Assembly: GCF_003269425.1 (NCBI RefSeq)
Contig: NZ_CP030104.1
Coordinates: 2,165,501 to 2,229,500 of the forward strand
Reading direction: 5' to 3'
Origin: Flagellimonas maritima
GTDB taxonomy: Bacteria > Bacteroidota > Bacteroidia > Flavobacteriales > Flavobacteriaceae
Length of the DNA stretch: 64,000 nt
The number at the start of each line of letters is the position of its first letter. Positions within the stretch are counted from its first letter, which is position 1. The notes under the pieces were generated by a model, which searched no databases, had not been told where the DNA came from, and saw nothing but the letters and a program-made list of their open reading frames with translations. Made by a program: the position numbers and the translations under genes. This document shows, piece by piece, positions 27,125-35,761 of this stretch.

Positions 27125-28360
27125 TCAATCGCTTTCATAAATTTTTTCACCTTTTTTCCACACCATGTTAGGTCGTAATTGTCCTTGGTGATACGTGATT
27201 TCTTGATAGTTGTTAGTTGGAAAAACAACAAAATCAGCAAGTTTATATGCTTCTAAAGTGCCTCTGTCCAATACATTCAAAGCAGCGCCTGCCCTAGAGG
27301 TTATTCCCGCCAAGACTTCTGCATTTGATAGCTTTTCAAAAGTTCCAAGAATACTTGCTTGGGCAAGCAGATTCCCCATAGGCGCCGAACCTGGGTTGTG
27401 GTCACTGGCTATTGCCAGAGCGCTGCCAGCATCCAAAAGCCTTCGAGCTGGAGTAAAATCACAGCCTAGACCTAAAGACGCTCCTGGCAAAGCAATAGGG
27501 ATAACATCGCTTTTGGCCAACAATTGTATTTCCTTTTCGGTGCTTGCTTCCAAATGGTCTGCGCTTATTGCGTTGAACGCTACTGCAACTTTACTGCCAC
27601 CCGTAGTGAATTGATCTGCATGAACCGTAATGTCGAACCCCATGGCTTTGGCCTTTTGAAAATAAGGACCAATTTCTTTGGCAGAAAAAGCATTTTCTTC
27701 TATAAAGGCATCAATCCTATTGGTAAGGCCTCCAGATTTTAATATGGGAAATAGTTGTGAGGCAATAGTTTCCAAATAATTCTTGTCTTCAGGCCAATCT
27801 TTAGGTTTCATGTGTGCGGCCAGACAGGTCGAAATAAGGTCTATTTTTATTTTTTTATCGGCTTCTTGTATTGCCCTCAACATTTTAAGTTCCTCATCGA
27901 TCGAAAGACCATAACCACTTTTCACTTCAATTGTCGTAGTACCATTTTGCAGGTGGGCCTTACTTCTTGCAACAATACCTTCAACGAGGTTTTTTTGTGA
28001 AGCTTTTCGAGTCTGAGTTACCGTGTCCCAGATACCTCCACCCGCTTTTGCGATTTCCAGATAGGTTTTTCCAGAATTCCGGTAAGCGTAGTCCCGAGCA
28101 CGTGAACCACCAAAACAAATATGGGTATGAGCGTCCACAAACCCAGGGAGACAAACATGATTACCTTCTATGTATTGAATGTCCGTTGCATCTGGCTTTA
28201 AATCTTCAAAAACACCAACGGCCTTAATTTTCCCCTCGGAAACAATAATTCCCCCATCTTCGACTATTATTAATCGTTCATCGGACAAGGCTCCTTTTAA
28301 CGGAAGCCCAGACATTGGAAGCAGTTGGGTAAATGGACCTATCAATAGCGGCTTGCTCAT
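27125..28360 (-). CDS. hutI: imidazolonepropionase
   Basis: 411 residues of the amidohydrolase fold. The metal site starts with DAHTHICFGG (near 75-84), with further ligands in HADQF (near 250) and ASDHNPGSAP (near 325). It opens the imidazolone ring to N-formimidoyl-glutamate. It starts 3 bases after the hutH stop and ends just before hutU, so the genes are translationally close-coupled. Confidence 0.96.
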   Translation of the reverse strand: MSKPLLIGPFTQLLPMSGLPLKGALSDERLIIVEDGGIIVSEGKIKAVGVFEDLKPDATDIQYIEGNHVCLPGFVDAHTHICFGGSRARDYAYRNSGKTYLEIAKAGGGIWDTVTQTRKASQKNLVEGIVARSKAHLQNGTTTIEVKSGYGLSIDEELKMLRAIQEADKKIKIDLISTCLAAHMKPKDWPEDKNYLETIASQLFPILKSGGLTNRIDAFIEENAFSAKEIGPYFQKAKAMGFDITVHADQFTTGGSKVAVAFNAISADHLEASTEKEIQLLAKSDVIPIALPGASLGLGCDFTPARRLLDAGSALAIASDHNPGSAPMGNLLAQASILGTFEKLSNAEVLAGITSRAGAALNVLDRGTLEAYKLADFVVFPTNNYQEITYHQGQLRPNMVWKKGEKIYESD

Positions 28361-28363
28361 ATA

Positions 28364-29941
28364 CTAATATGTTTCAAATTCTTCAAGATGAGGTGTGTTC
28401 CAATTAAGGTTTTTAGCTGCCATAGTTTGTTCTACGAGGGTAATTATTTCCCCATTTTTAATAATATCGATGCTTTTTTCAATATCATCTGAAAAAACAC
28501 GGTCACTATCGGCAAAAGAAACTTTAGTCCTTATGAATTTATGAATTTCATCCAATACGACCCCTGATTTTAAAGGTTTTCTAAATTCAAAGGCTTGTGC
28601 AGCGGTTAACAGTTCGATGGCCAATATCTTTTCCACATTTTCAATTACTTGGAGTGCTTTCCTGCCGCTAATGGACCCCATGCTTACATGGTCCTCTTGC
28701 CCCAATGAGGTGGGAATACTATCTGCGCTCGCAGGAAAACATAGACTTTTGTTTTCACTGGCCAAAGCTGCCGTGGTATACTGCAAAATCATATAACCGG
28801 AGTTTATTCCAGTGTCTTCCATTAATAATTTAGGTACTCCGGGACTGTTTCCTTCAAGTGCTAAATAGATTCTTCTGTCCGAGATATTCCCCAATTCCGA
28901 AGCTGCAAGGGAAGCATAATCCAAAGCCATGGCCAAGGGCTGTCCGTGGAAATTACCACCGCTAATGGTAAGTTCATCATTAATAATTACAGGGTTGTCC
29001 GTAACGGAATTTAGTTCTATTTCCAACAATTCTTTTAGATGTAGCCATGTATTTCTGGATGCGCCATGTACCTGGGGCATGCAACGAAGGGAGTAGGGGT
29101 CTTGCACACGTTCGCAATCGATATGATCTTCCAGGATTTCCGAGCCTTGTAGTAGCGTCCGTATTCTTCCGGCTACATGTTGATTTCCCTTAAAAGGGCG
29201 AAGCGCGTGCAGTTCTTTGTGGAAAGGTTTCATAGAGCCTTGGAGTCCCTCGAGCATCATAGCTCCGATGATATCTGCATGTTTAAGGCAATGTTGTAGT
29301 TTATGCAAGATCAAAACACCATGTGCTGCAATGAACTGTGTCCCATTAATAAGTGCCAAACCTTCTTTTGGCCCGAGTTCCAAAGATCGAACCCCTGTTT
29401 TTTTGAATAGCTGCGCTGTGGAAATGGTTTCTCCCTTGTATGCTACTTTGCCCAGTCCCAGTAAGGGAAGAAATAAATGGGCAAGGGGCGCTAAGTCTCC
29501 AGATGCGCCTACGGAACCTTGCGACGGAACTACGGGTATGGCATCGTTTTCCAAATGCCAGACCATGCGTTGAATTGTGGTCACAGCAATTCCTGAATAT
29601 CCTTTGGCAAGGGCATGGATTTTTAAGATCAGCATTAGTTTGGATAGCTGTTTTGATATTGGTTTGCCTACACCAACACTATGGCTTTGCAGAATATTGG
29701 ATTGAAGGATTTTGGTATCTTCTTTAGAGATTTTGGTATTGCATAAAGGGCCAAAGCCCGTATTTATTCCATAAACCGTGTCACCCTTGTCAACAATATT
29801 TTGAACGCGCAAGTTGCTGATTTCTATTTTTTTAAGAAAATCCGAGGAGATAACTCCTTTAGTAGTTCCATCGGCGATGCTTAAAGCAATACTCGTGGTT
29901 AAATGATGTTCGCCAAAATGAAATGTTTTGGGTAGTTGCAT
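28364..29941 (-). CDS. hutH: histidine ammonia-lyase
   Basis: 525 residues from the ATG at 29941 (MQLPKTFHFGEHHLT). The open frame runs 17 codons further up, into the promoter region, so I prefer this start. The Ala-Ser-Gly triad that forms the MIO cofactor is in VGASGDLAPL, and YGINTGFGPL, GNFHGQP and the SADSIPTSLGQEDHVSM block are intact. It removes ammonia from histidine to give urocanate. First gene of the hut operon, divergent from a LysR regulator. Confidence 0.95.
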   Translation of the reverse strand: MQLPKTFHFGEHHLTTSIALSIADGTTKGVISSDFLKKIEISNLRVQNIVDKGDTVYGINTGFGPLCNTKISKEDTKILQSNILQSHSVGVGKPISKQLSKLMLILKIHALAKGYSGIAVTTIQRMVWHLENDAIPVVPSQGSVGASGDLAPLAHLFLPLLGLGKVAYKGETISTAQLFKKTGVRSLELGPKEGLALINGTQFIAAHGVLILHKLQHCLKHADIIGAMMLEGLQGSMKPFHKELHALRPFKGNQHVAGRIRTLLQGSEILEDHIDCERVQDPYSLRCMPQVHGASRNTWLHLKELLEIELNSVTDNPVIINDELTISGGNFHGQPLAMALDYASLAASELGNISDRRIYLALEGNSPGVPKLLMEDTGINSGYMILQYTTAALASENKSLCFPASADSIPTSLGQEDHVSMGSISGRKALQVIENVEKILAIELLTAAQAFEFRKPLKSGVVLDEIHKFIRTKVSFADSDRVFSDDIEKSIDIIKNGEIITLVEQTMAAKNLNWNTPHLEEFETY

Positions 29942-29960
29942 AAATGTAATTTGAGATACA

Positions 29961-29992
29961 TAAAGGTATTGTGCTTCATTAATAATTACCAA
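29961..29992 (-). promoter_or_regulatory. candidate hutH promoter (TTG-N21-TACCTTTA)
   Basis: On the minus strand, TTG (29990-29992) stands 21 bases before TACCTTTA (29961-29968), one base off the TAnnTTTG box. The start codon follows 20 bases downstream. Confidence 0.4.
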
Positions 29993-30004
29993 TACTTATT
30001 TTTG
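29981..30004 (+). promoter_or_regulatory. shared operator/promoter of hutH and its LysR gene
   Basis: The inverted repeat AATAA-N10-TTATT (29981-30000) overlaps the predicted hutH -33 element and the exact -7 box TATTTTTG (29997-30004) of the divergent LysR gene. This placement suits an autoregulating LysR-type protein. It is a sequence inference only. Confidence 0.35.
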
Positions 30005-30019
30005 TAGTATTTAATAACT

Positions 30020-30907
30020 ATGAATTATCAAATAGAATTACGACACTTTATCTATTTTTTGGCTGTTGCCGAAGAGTTGCACTATCGTAAAGCGGCAGAA
30101 AAGCTTTTTATATCACAACCTGGGTTAAGCACGCAGATCAAGCAAATGGAAGGGATATTGCAAACACAACTTTTTATTCGGGATAAAAAAAAGGTCAGAC
30201 TAACACCTGCAGGGGCTTTTTTAAAATCTGAAGTAGAGTTCATATTGAACCATTTGGAACAGACCAAGAAACAATTAAAATTAATTGGAGAAGGGCACCA
30301 AGGAGAAATCCGAATTGGATTTTTAGGTTCTGCCATGCAGCAGGTGGTTCCAAGTTTGTTATTGGATTTAAAAAAACAGTTTCCTTCTATACATACGAGT
30401 CTTGAGGAACTTTCGAATCGAGCGCAACTCAGTGCTATTTCACGGGATAAACTGGATTTGGGATTTGTACGCTTATCCAGGGTACCCAAAGGCTTGAGGT
30501 TAAAGCCTGTTTTTGAAGATACGTTTTCTTTGGTCTTACCTTCAAGCCATCCTATTCAACCAAACAATTTTAAAGGAATCCATGAGGTGTCACAAGAGGA
30601 TTTTATTCTGTTTTCACAAGACTATAGTCCACTATATTTTGACACGGTGATGAGTATTTGTGAGGATGGCGGTTTTACGCCCAACGTATCGCACAAATCG
30701 GTACATGCACAGACTATTTTTAAATTGGTGGAGAATAATCTGGGCATAGCCATAGTTCCTACGGCCTTGCAGTACGGGTTTCAAATGAAGGTAAAGTTTA
30801 TTGAATTGAGGTATATAAAACAACGTGCGGTTTTGTCCATGGTCTGGAAAGAGGACAATCGAAACCCAGCATTGAGAAATTGTATGGAATTACTCTTAAA
30901 GTTGTAG
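30020..30907 (+). CDS. LysR-family regulator divergent from the hut operon
   Basis: 295 residues. The N-terminal winged helix-turn-helix (about 5-65; FLAVAEELHYRKAAEKLFISQPGLS split here for reading, then IKQMEGIL) precedes a periplasmic-binding-like effector domain (about 90-295; GEIRIGFLGSAMQQVVP). Its start is 78 bases from the hutH start on the other strand. LysR genes usually control the divergent operon, so histidine or urocanate is the likely effector, by inference. Confidence 0.93.
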   Translation: MNYQIELRHFIYFLAVAEELHYRKAAEKLFISQPGLSTQIKQMEGILQTQLFIRDKKKVRLTPAGAFLKSEVEFILNHLEQTKKQLKLIGEGHQGEIRIGFLGSAMQQVVPSLLLDLKKQFPSIHTSLEELSNRAQLSAISRDKLDLGFVRLSRVPKGLRLKPVFEDTFSLVLPSSHPIQPNNFKGIHEVSQEDFILFSQDYSPLYFDTVMSICEDGGFTPNVSHKSVHAQTIFKLVENNLGIAIVPTALQYGFQMKVKFIELRYIKQRAVLSMVWKEDNRNPALRNCMELLLKL

Positions 30908-30935
30908 CGCGAAAACGTTTCAAAACGTAACTTTG
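30902..30935 (+). promoter_or_regulatory. candidate nitroreductase promoter (TTG-N23-TAACTTTG)
   Basis: TTG lies at 30902-30904, overlapping the end of the LysR gene, and an exact -7 box TAACTTTG at 30928-30935. The start codon is 23 bases further on. Confidence 0.45.
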
Positions 30936-30957
30936 GGAGAAGTATTAAAGTAGGGTC

Positions 30958-31509
30958 ATGATATTCGATATAATCAAGAAGAGACGAAGTGTTTTTCCCG
31001 CACAATATAATGATAAGCCGATTGAAAGGGAAACTGTTGAGCAACTGTTGGAGGCCGCAAATTGGGCACCAACGCACAGAAAGACCGAGCCATGGCGTTT
31101 TAAGGTATTGATGGGGGAGAAGAAGATAGCTTTAGGAAAATTTCTATCGGACAAATACCAAGAAATAGACCCGAAGCCTAAGCAGATAAAAATAAGAAAG
31201 CTACAAGAAAACCCAGCTCGTTCTGGAGCGGTAATCGCCATTTGTATGCAGCGCGACCCCAATGAAAGTTTGCCGGAATGGGAGGAGTTGGCAGCTACTG
31301 CAATGGCGGTACAGAATATGTGGCTGTGCTGTACGGAAATGGGTTTGGGATGCTATTGGAGTTCCCCTGGACTCATAAAGTATATGGATGAATTCTTTGA
31401 TTTGAACGATGGGGAAAAATGTTTGGGTTTTTTCTATATGGGATATTATGATGAGATGATGGCTTCTTCGACCAGGATTCCAATTGAGGAGAAGGTGGAG
31501 TGGTTATGA
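30958..31509 (+). CDS. nitroreductase family flavoprotein
   Basis: 183 residues. The N-terminal KRRSVFPAQY followed by AANWAPTHRKTEPWRFKV is the FMN-binding signature of the nitroreductase fold. MGLGCYWSSPG and KCLGFFYMGY form the second half of the FMN pocket. Such enzymes reduce nitroaromatics, quinones or flavin-linked substrates with NAD(P)H; the natural substrate is not readable. It has its own promoter-like box and is probably a single gene. Confidence 0.9.
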   Translation: MIFDIIKKRRSVFPAQYNDKPIERETVEQLLEAANWAPTHRKTEPWRFKVLMGEKKIALGKFLSDKYQEIDPKPKQIKIRKLQENPARSGAVIAICMQRDPNESLPEWEELAATAMAVQNMWLCCTEMGLGCYWSSPGLIKYMDEFFDLNDGEKCLGFFYMGYYDEMMASSTRIPIEEKVEWL

Positions 31510-31538
31510 TAGCGATTATTGGAGAATAAAGAACAAAG

Positions 31539-31558
31539 GATCAAGACTTGTCTTGATC
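31539..31558. repeat. palindrome between convergent genes
   Basis: GATCAAGAC-TT-GTCTTGATC is a perfect 20-base inverted repeat between the nitroreductase (plus) and the DUF456 gene (minus). It lacks a long T run, so it may be a weak bidirectional terminator or an intergenic palindromic element. Confidence 0.7.
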
Positions 31559-31588
31559 TTCAAGTTAAATTTCTTTGATTTAATACGT

Positions 31589-32092
31589 TCAAAACGTAAA
31601 TAGTGGACTTCTATACTCCCAAACCTTTACAATAAAAATCCCTAAATAAATAACGGCCAATATAAATTTTAAAAAAGTTCCCGTTAGAAATCCTAAAAAG
31701 GAACCAAAAGCGGCTTTAAGAGCTTTCTTCTTGTCCATATTGTTAGAGATTTCTCCAATGAAGGCACCTAAAAAAGCTCCAATAATAAATCCACCGGGAA
31801 TAGGTAGGAATAAACCGATTACAAGCCCAATCATTGTTCCCCACATGCCAGCTTTGCTGCCACCAAATTTTTTGGTGCCCATCGCTGGGATAATATAATC
31901 AAGGACAAATACTAAAATCGCCGCCGCCGCTGTAATTCCCAAAATCCACCAATCATCAGGGACCGCTTTTGTTAGATATAGCAATAATAAACCTATCCAA
32001 CTTACTGGTGGACCAGGTAACACAGGTAGAAAACTACCTAGAATACCAACGAGCATGAGAATAAATCCAATAACAAGTAAAACTATGTCCAT
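31589..32092 (-). CDS. DUF456 membrane protein
   Basis: 167 residues from the ATG at 32092 (MDIVLLVIGF). An upstream in-frame ATG at 32137 would add 15 residues; the shorter start matches the usual family beginning. There are four or five membrane segments, with family motifs GSFLPVLPGPPVSW and KFGGSKAGMWGTMIGLVIG. Glycine-zipper-like segments (GGFIIGAFLGAFIGE) are notable. The protein sits in the inner membrane; its function is unknown. It is divergent from the blaI-like gene. Confidence 0.88.
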   Translation of the reverse strand: MDIVLLVIGFILMLVGILGSFLPVLPGPPVSWIGLLLLYLTKAVPDDWWILGITAAAAILVFVLDYIIPAMGTKKFGGSKAGMWGTMIGLVIGLFLPIPGGFIIGAFLGAFIGEISNNMDKKKALKAAFGSFLGFLTGTFLKFILAVIYLGIFIVKVWEYRSPLFTF

Positions 32093-32163
32093 AATCAAGT
32101 TTATAGATGTAACAAAATTAACGATCTTATTTAACATGTTGGGCTCTATTGATTTTAGTTTTT

Positions 32164-32230
32164 AACTAAAAAAATAGTTTAAACTAAAAATTTAGTTATA
32201 TTTGTTTTTAATTAAACTAAAAAATTAGTT
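32164..32230 (+). promoter_or_regulatory. BlaI-type operator cluster: three AACTA-N6-TAGTT sites and a -7 box
   Basis: Three 16-base sites with identical half-sites lie at 32164-32179, 32182-32197 and 32215-32230. A perfect TAGTTTAAACTA links the first two. The exact -7 box TATATTTG (32197-32204) lies between sites two and three, so bound repressor would cover the promoter and the start region. The third site ends 4 bases before the blaI-like start codon. Confidence 0.7.
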
Positions 32231-32234
32231 GAAA

Positions 32235-32597
32235 ATGAAACAACTCACTAAAGCTGAAGAAGAGGTCATGCAGCTATTGTGGCAATTGGAAAAATGCAAC
32301 GTAGCATCAATCATAGAGGAGTTGCCAGAACCCAAACCTGCTTACAATACTGTTTCTACAATTGTAAGGATATTAGAGGACAAGGGATTTGTTGACCATG
32401 AGAAAGTTGGAAAAGGACATCTCTATTTTCCATTAGTGAAGAAGTCCGATTACAGTAACCAATCTATCAACAAACTGGTGGAAGGCTATTTTCAAGGTTC
32501 TTTTAAAAGTATGGTGTCCTTTTTTATGCAGAAAAATGATATTAGTCTATCTGAACTGGAGAGTATTATGCAACAAATAAAAGACGAAGAAGAATGA
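32235..32597 (+). CDS. BlaI/MecI/CopY-family repressor
   Basis: 120 residues from the ATG at 32235 (MKQLTKAEEEVMQLLW). A winged helix-turn-helix follows (AYNTVSTIVRILEDKGFVDHEK is its recognition region, seen about 36-60), then a C-terminal dimerisation helix. BlaI-type repressors are cut by a partner membrane protease (BlaR1). The start codon follows directly on three operator-like repeats, so the gene is probably autorepressed. It overlaps the next gene by 4 bases (ATGA). Confidence 0.93.
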   Translation: MKQLTKAEEEVMQLLWQLEKCNVASIIEELPEPKPAYNTVSTIVRILEDKGFVDHEKVGKGHLYFPLVKKSDYSNQSINKLVEGYFQGSFKSMVSFFMQKNDISLSELESIMQQIKDEEE

Positions 32598-34072
32598 TAC
32601 AGTATCTTTTGGAGTGTTTGGTGTTTCAATTAATTTTTTTGTTGGTCTATGACCTGTTTTTAAAGTGGGAAACTTTCTTTCAATGGAACAGGGTGTATTT
32701 AATAGGTACTTATGTGTTATCCCTCATTTTGCCTTGGGTTACTATTGAAGCATTTAAAACTACCGTTCCGATAGAGTTTTCAAATTACACGCAATTTGTA
32801 TTTCAACTTAATGAAATACAAGTAGGAACAACTGATACTGAAGCTGCTTTTCTCTCTCCAGCAGAATGGGGATATCTTATTTTCTTTATAGGAGTCTTGT
32901 TTATGGCTTTATGGTTTGGCTTTAAACTATTTCAGTTGTATCGCCTACTGCAAAAGGGGTTTGTTAGCCATCATATAGGGTTCACAATGATTTTGGTTAA
33001 AGAAAGTGAAATAGCATTCTCTTTTTTCAAATATATTTTCTTGGGAGAAAAGGTTTCCAAGGAAAAGACCCCTAGCATTATTGCCCATGAACTTGTTCAT
33101 ATTGAACAGAAGCATTCTTTGGATCTGTTATTTTTTGAACTCATGCGTATTGTTTCTTGGTTCAATCCCTTGGTATATCTCTATCAAAAAAGAATTGCTG
33201 AACTGCATGAGTTCATTGCCGATTCAGAAGTATCCAAGCACAATAAAAAAGAGCAGTATCAAATATTGTTATCTGAAGTGTTTCAAACCCAAAACATCAG
33301 TTTTGTCAATCAATTTTTTAAAAAATCATCAATCAAAAAGCGAATAGTCATGTTAAAAAAAGAGAAATCAAAACAAATTTATCAGCTAAAATATTTGTTT
33401 TTACTACCTATTATTTTGGGTATGTTGTTGTATACTTCTTGTGAAAATGAGACAAATGAAAAGAGTAGAACGGAAAGCTCCATCAAAAGAGAAGGTAATG
33501 AAACCTTTCTTATTGTAAATGATCTAAATTCAATGTCAGAGGATGAAAAGAATATGCGAGAGGAATTGATGAACGAATTGATAAAAATGGAAACTGCGCA
33601 AATCTTAATAGTGGAAGATGAAAGTAATTCTGTTAAAATCCATATGGATAAGGGTGAAATTGCGAAAGTTGAAGTGGAAAAAGGGGTTTTGGACGCCGAA
33701 GCGGGGACATCTCAAAATTTTAAAAATTCAGTTCCCTTTGGGGAAATTGAAGAAGTTCCAATATTTAGTGGATGTGAGGGAGCTACGGATACTAGATTAT
33801 GTTTTATGGAGAAAATGGAAGCACATATTAAAAAACACTTTTATTACCCAAAAGAGGCTCAGAATAAAGGTATTGAAGGACGTGTAAATGTTATTTTTAC
33901 AATAACGGAAGACGGTTTTATTGAAAATATAAAAACAAGAGGGCCAGATAAAATACTTGAGGATGTAGTTGTGGATATCATTTCAAAATTGCCCAGAATG
34001 CAACCTGGAAAGTTTGAAGGAGAGAATATAAGTGTTCCTTTTTCCATTCCCATAACGTTTAAGTTGCAGTAA
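32594..34072 (+). CDS. BlaR1-like M56 membrane protease with C-terminal TonB domain
   Basis: 492 residues. Three N-terminal membrane segments (about 5-25, 34-54, 93-115) are followed by the M56 zinc protease site IIAHELVHIEQ (HELVH near 169-173) with a downstream RIAELHEFIAD motif. A fourth membrane segment (about 265-285; YLFLLPIILGMLLY) comes next, then a periplasmic region ending in a TonB_C-like domain (about 405-492; PKEAQNKGIEGRVNVIFTI, PFSIPITFKL). It starts inside the blaI-like stop. The usual BlaR1 sensor domain is replaced by a TonB-like tail, so the signal may come from the envelope or an outer-membrane receptor rather than a beta-lactam. Confidence 0.88.
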   Translation: MIQYLLECLVFQLIFLLVYDLFLKWETFFQWNRVYLIGTYVLSLILPWVTIEAFKTTVPIEFSNYTQFVFQLNEIQVGTTDTEAAFLSPAEWGYLIFFIGVLFMALWFGFKLFQLYRLLQKGFVSHHIGFTMILVKESEIAFSFFKYIFLGEKVSKEKTPSIIAHELVHIEQKHSLDLLFFELMRIVSWFNPLVYLYQKRIAELHEFIADSEVSKHNKKEQYQILLSEVFQTQNISFVNQFFKKSSIKKRIVMLKKEKSKQIYQLKYLFLLPIILGMLLYTSCENETNEKSRTESSIKREGNETFLIVNDLNSMSEDEKNMREELMNELIKMETAQILIVEDESNSVKIHMDKGEIAKVEVEKGVLDAEAGTSQNFKNSVPFGEIEEVPIFSGCEGATDTRLCFMEKMEAHIKKHFYYPKEAQNKGIEGRVNVIFTITEDGFIENIKTRGPDKILEDVVVDIISKLPRMQPGKFEGENISVPFSIPITFKLQ

Positions 34073-34079
34073 AATAGTA

Positions 34080-34141
34080 GACGTCACCCTGAACTTGTTT
34101 CAGGGTCTCATACTGATAATCTTTTAGGATAGAATGACGTT
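34080..34141. repeat. REP-like intergenic palindromic element
   Basis: The outer arms GACGTCA / TGACGTT enclose an inner hairpin CCCTGAA-N-TTCAGGG. The inner core CCTGAACTTGTTTCAGG is of a type often scattered between genes in this family. No coding potential. Confidence 0.6.
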
Positions 34142-34278
34142 AACCCAATACTTTCGACATTAACTGTATCGGTAGCGATTCAGAATCAAACCCAAAGACT
34201 GTTCTTTGGGTTTTACACTTTTGTTTTGAAAGCAATTTCTTCAAAAAATCGTAATTTCAGCCAAATATTAGGGGCTGT

Positions 34279-34755
34279 ATGCGGAAGTTATTATTCTTAT
34301 ATTGTATTGGTTTGCTCGCCTCTTGCGAACTGTTCACCTCAAAGGAAGTTGAAGCCCGGAAGATTATTAACAAAGAGCTTTTGGAAATCGACTGGAACGA
34401 TGTAGATCAGTACCCGCTTTTTGACGATTGTGATGAGACAGCAATAAAGCAAGTACAGCGGGAATGTTTTCAACAAGTTTTGTCAAATTATTTTTCAGAG
34501 GCCTTGGAAGGTTTGCGGTTTCAGGTAGATAATGATTTGAACGATACTATGCATATTGATTTTTTGATTGATGAACATGGTTTTATCTCAGTTTTGAATG
34601 CTGAGGAAAATGCAAGTATATCAAATGAAATATCTGATTTTAACACCGAAATATCCAATCGGTTAAACGACTTAACAACAGTCGCTCCTGCATTGAAGCG
34701 AGGAATCCCGGTAAGTTTAAAGTTTAGGCTCCCCATTGTAATATATACCAATTAA
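34279..34755 (+). CDS. lipoprotein with TonB-C-like fold, unknown function
   Basis: 158 residues. The lipobox LLASC (Cys16) marks a lipoprotein. Residues about 42-155 (QYPLFDDC, then QRECFQQ, IDFLIDEHGFISV, GIPVSLKFRLPI) line up by eye with the C-terminal TonB-like domain of the protein at 32594-34072 (VPIFSGC, RLCFMEK, VIFTITEDGFIEN, VPFSIPITF). It is on the same strand, 6 bases before ruvC, and thus likely in its operon. Function unknown. Confidence 0.75.
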   Translation: MRKLLFLYCIGLLASCELFTSKEVEARKIINKELLEIDWNDVDQYPLFDDCDETAIKQVQRECFQQVLSNYFSEALEGLRFQVDNDLNDTMHIDFLIDEHGFISVLNAEENASISNEISDFNTEISNRLNDLTTVAPALKRGIPVSLKFRLPIVIYTN

Positions 34756-34761
34756 AAAAAT

Positions 34762-35313
34762 TTGGCTACAGAAAAGATTATTTTAGGAATTGACCCAGGC
34801 ACTACCATTATGGGATTTGGGATTATTAAAGTAATGAACAAGCAGATGCATTTTGTTCAGATGAATGAATTAATGCTCAAAAAATATAGCGACCCTTATA
34901 CTAAACTCAAACTCATTTTTGAACGAACCATACAATTGATAGATACTTTCCATCCAGATGAGATTGCCATCGAAGCTCCTTTTTATGGGAAGAATGTCCA
35001 ATCTATGCTTAAATTGGGACGAGCTCAGGGTGTGGCTATGGCTGCAGGACTTTCTAGGCAGATTCCCATAACAGAATATATGCCCAAAAAAATTAAAATG
35101 GCCATTACGGGCAACGGTAATGCCACTAAAGAACAGGTGGCAAAAATGCTTCAGAGTATGCTACAATTGGATGCACTACCCAATAATTTGGACAGTACCG
35201 ATGGACTCGCTGCTGCAGTTTGTCATTTTTATAATCAAGGTCGAGTTGAGGTAGGTAAACACTATACGGGTTGGGATGCTTTTGTTAAACAGAATCCTAA
35301 AAAGATTAAATAA
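34762..35313 (+). CDS. ruvC: crossover junction endodeoxyribonuclease RuvC
   Basis: 183 residues from a TTG start (34762), six bases after the lipoprotein gene; no ATG or GTG fits the family N-terminus. The RNase-H-like fold shows the first catalytic Asp in LGIDPGTT, Glu in AIEAPFYGKN, and the late acidic pair in DSTDGLAAAVCH. It cuts Holliday junctions, normally with RuvAB, which are not in this window. Confidence 0.95.
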   Translation: MATEKIILGIDPGTTIMGFGIIKVMNKQMHFVQMNELMLKKYSDPYTKLKLIFERTIQLIDTFHPDEIAIEAPFYGKNVQSMLKLGRAQGVAMAAGLSRQIPITEYMPKKIKMAITGNGNATKEQVAKMLQSMLQLDALPNNLDSTDGLAAAVCHFYNQGRVEVGKHYTGWDAFVKQNPKKIK

Positions 35314-35380
35314 ACAATATGCAATAAACAATTATCAATGAGGAATCACCCATTTAATAATGAAAAATGTTCAATAAAGA

Positions 35381-35761
35381 ATGAGGGATAATCCACTTGC
35401 AGAAAAATCTTATGAATTTGCATTGAAAATTGTGAGTTTATACAAAAGTGTTGTTGTTGATAAAAGAGAGTATGTTCTTTCTAGGCAATTATTAAAATCA
35501 GGTACTTCAATCGGGGCAAATATTTCAGAAGCTAATGATGCAATTTCAAAAGCTGATTTTTCAGCAAAAATATCCATAGCTTATAAGGAAAGTTTAGAGA
35601 CTAAATATTGGTTGTCACTACTTCCAGATTCAGAATACATGCCCGAGGAAAAAGCAAATCAATTGATAATCAAAGCAGATGAATTATCGAAAATTATGTT
35701 TTCAATCCTAAAAAAACAAGAATTGGAAAATAATAACTTTTCACTGATTATTGCTAATTGA
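35381..35761 (+). CDS. four-helix-bundle protein of the S23 / rRNA-intervening-sequence family
   Basis: 126 residues. The pattern SYEFALKIVSLYKSV, followed by LSRQLLKSGTSIGANISEA, marks the S23/IVP four-helix bundle (also related to the Avd accessory of diversity-generating retroelements). It is often found as a lone, irregularly distributed gene. Here it sits between ruvC and hemW in an AT-rich patch with short direct repeats (CAATAAACAATTATCAATGA and CAATAAAGAATGAGGGATAA). No 23S rRNA or reverse transcriptase is near. Function unknown. Confidence 0.85.
   Translation: MRDNPLAEKSYEFALKIVSLYKSVVVDKREYVLSRQLLKSGTSIGANISEANDAISKADFSAKISIAYKESLETKYWLSLLPDSEYMPEEKANQLIIKADELSKIMFSILKKQELENNNFSLIIAN

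Noticed and set aside
32594..34072. A beta-lactam resistance (BlaR1) reading of the protease
   Set aside because: The penicillin-binding sensor domain is missing, and no beta-lactamase gene is in the window.
35381..35761. A diversity-generating retroelement, because of the Avd-like bundle
   Set aside because: No reverse transcriptase, template repeat or variable gene is nearby.
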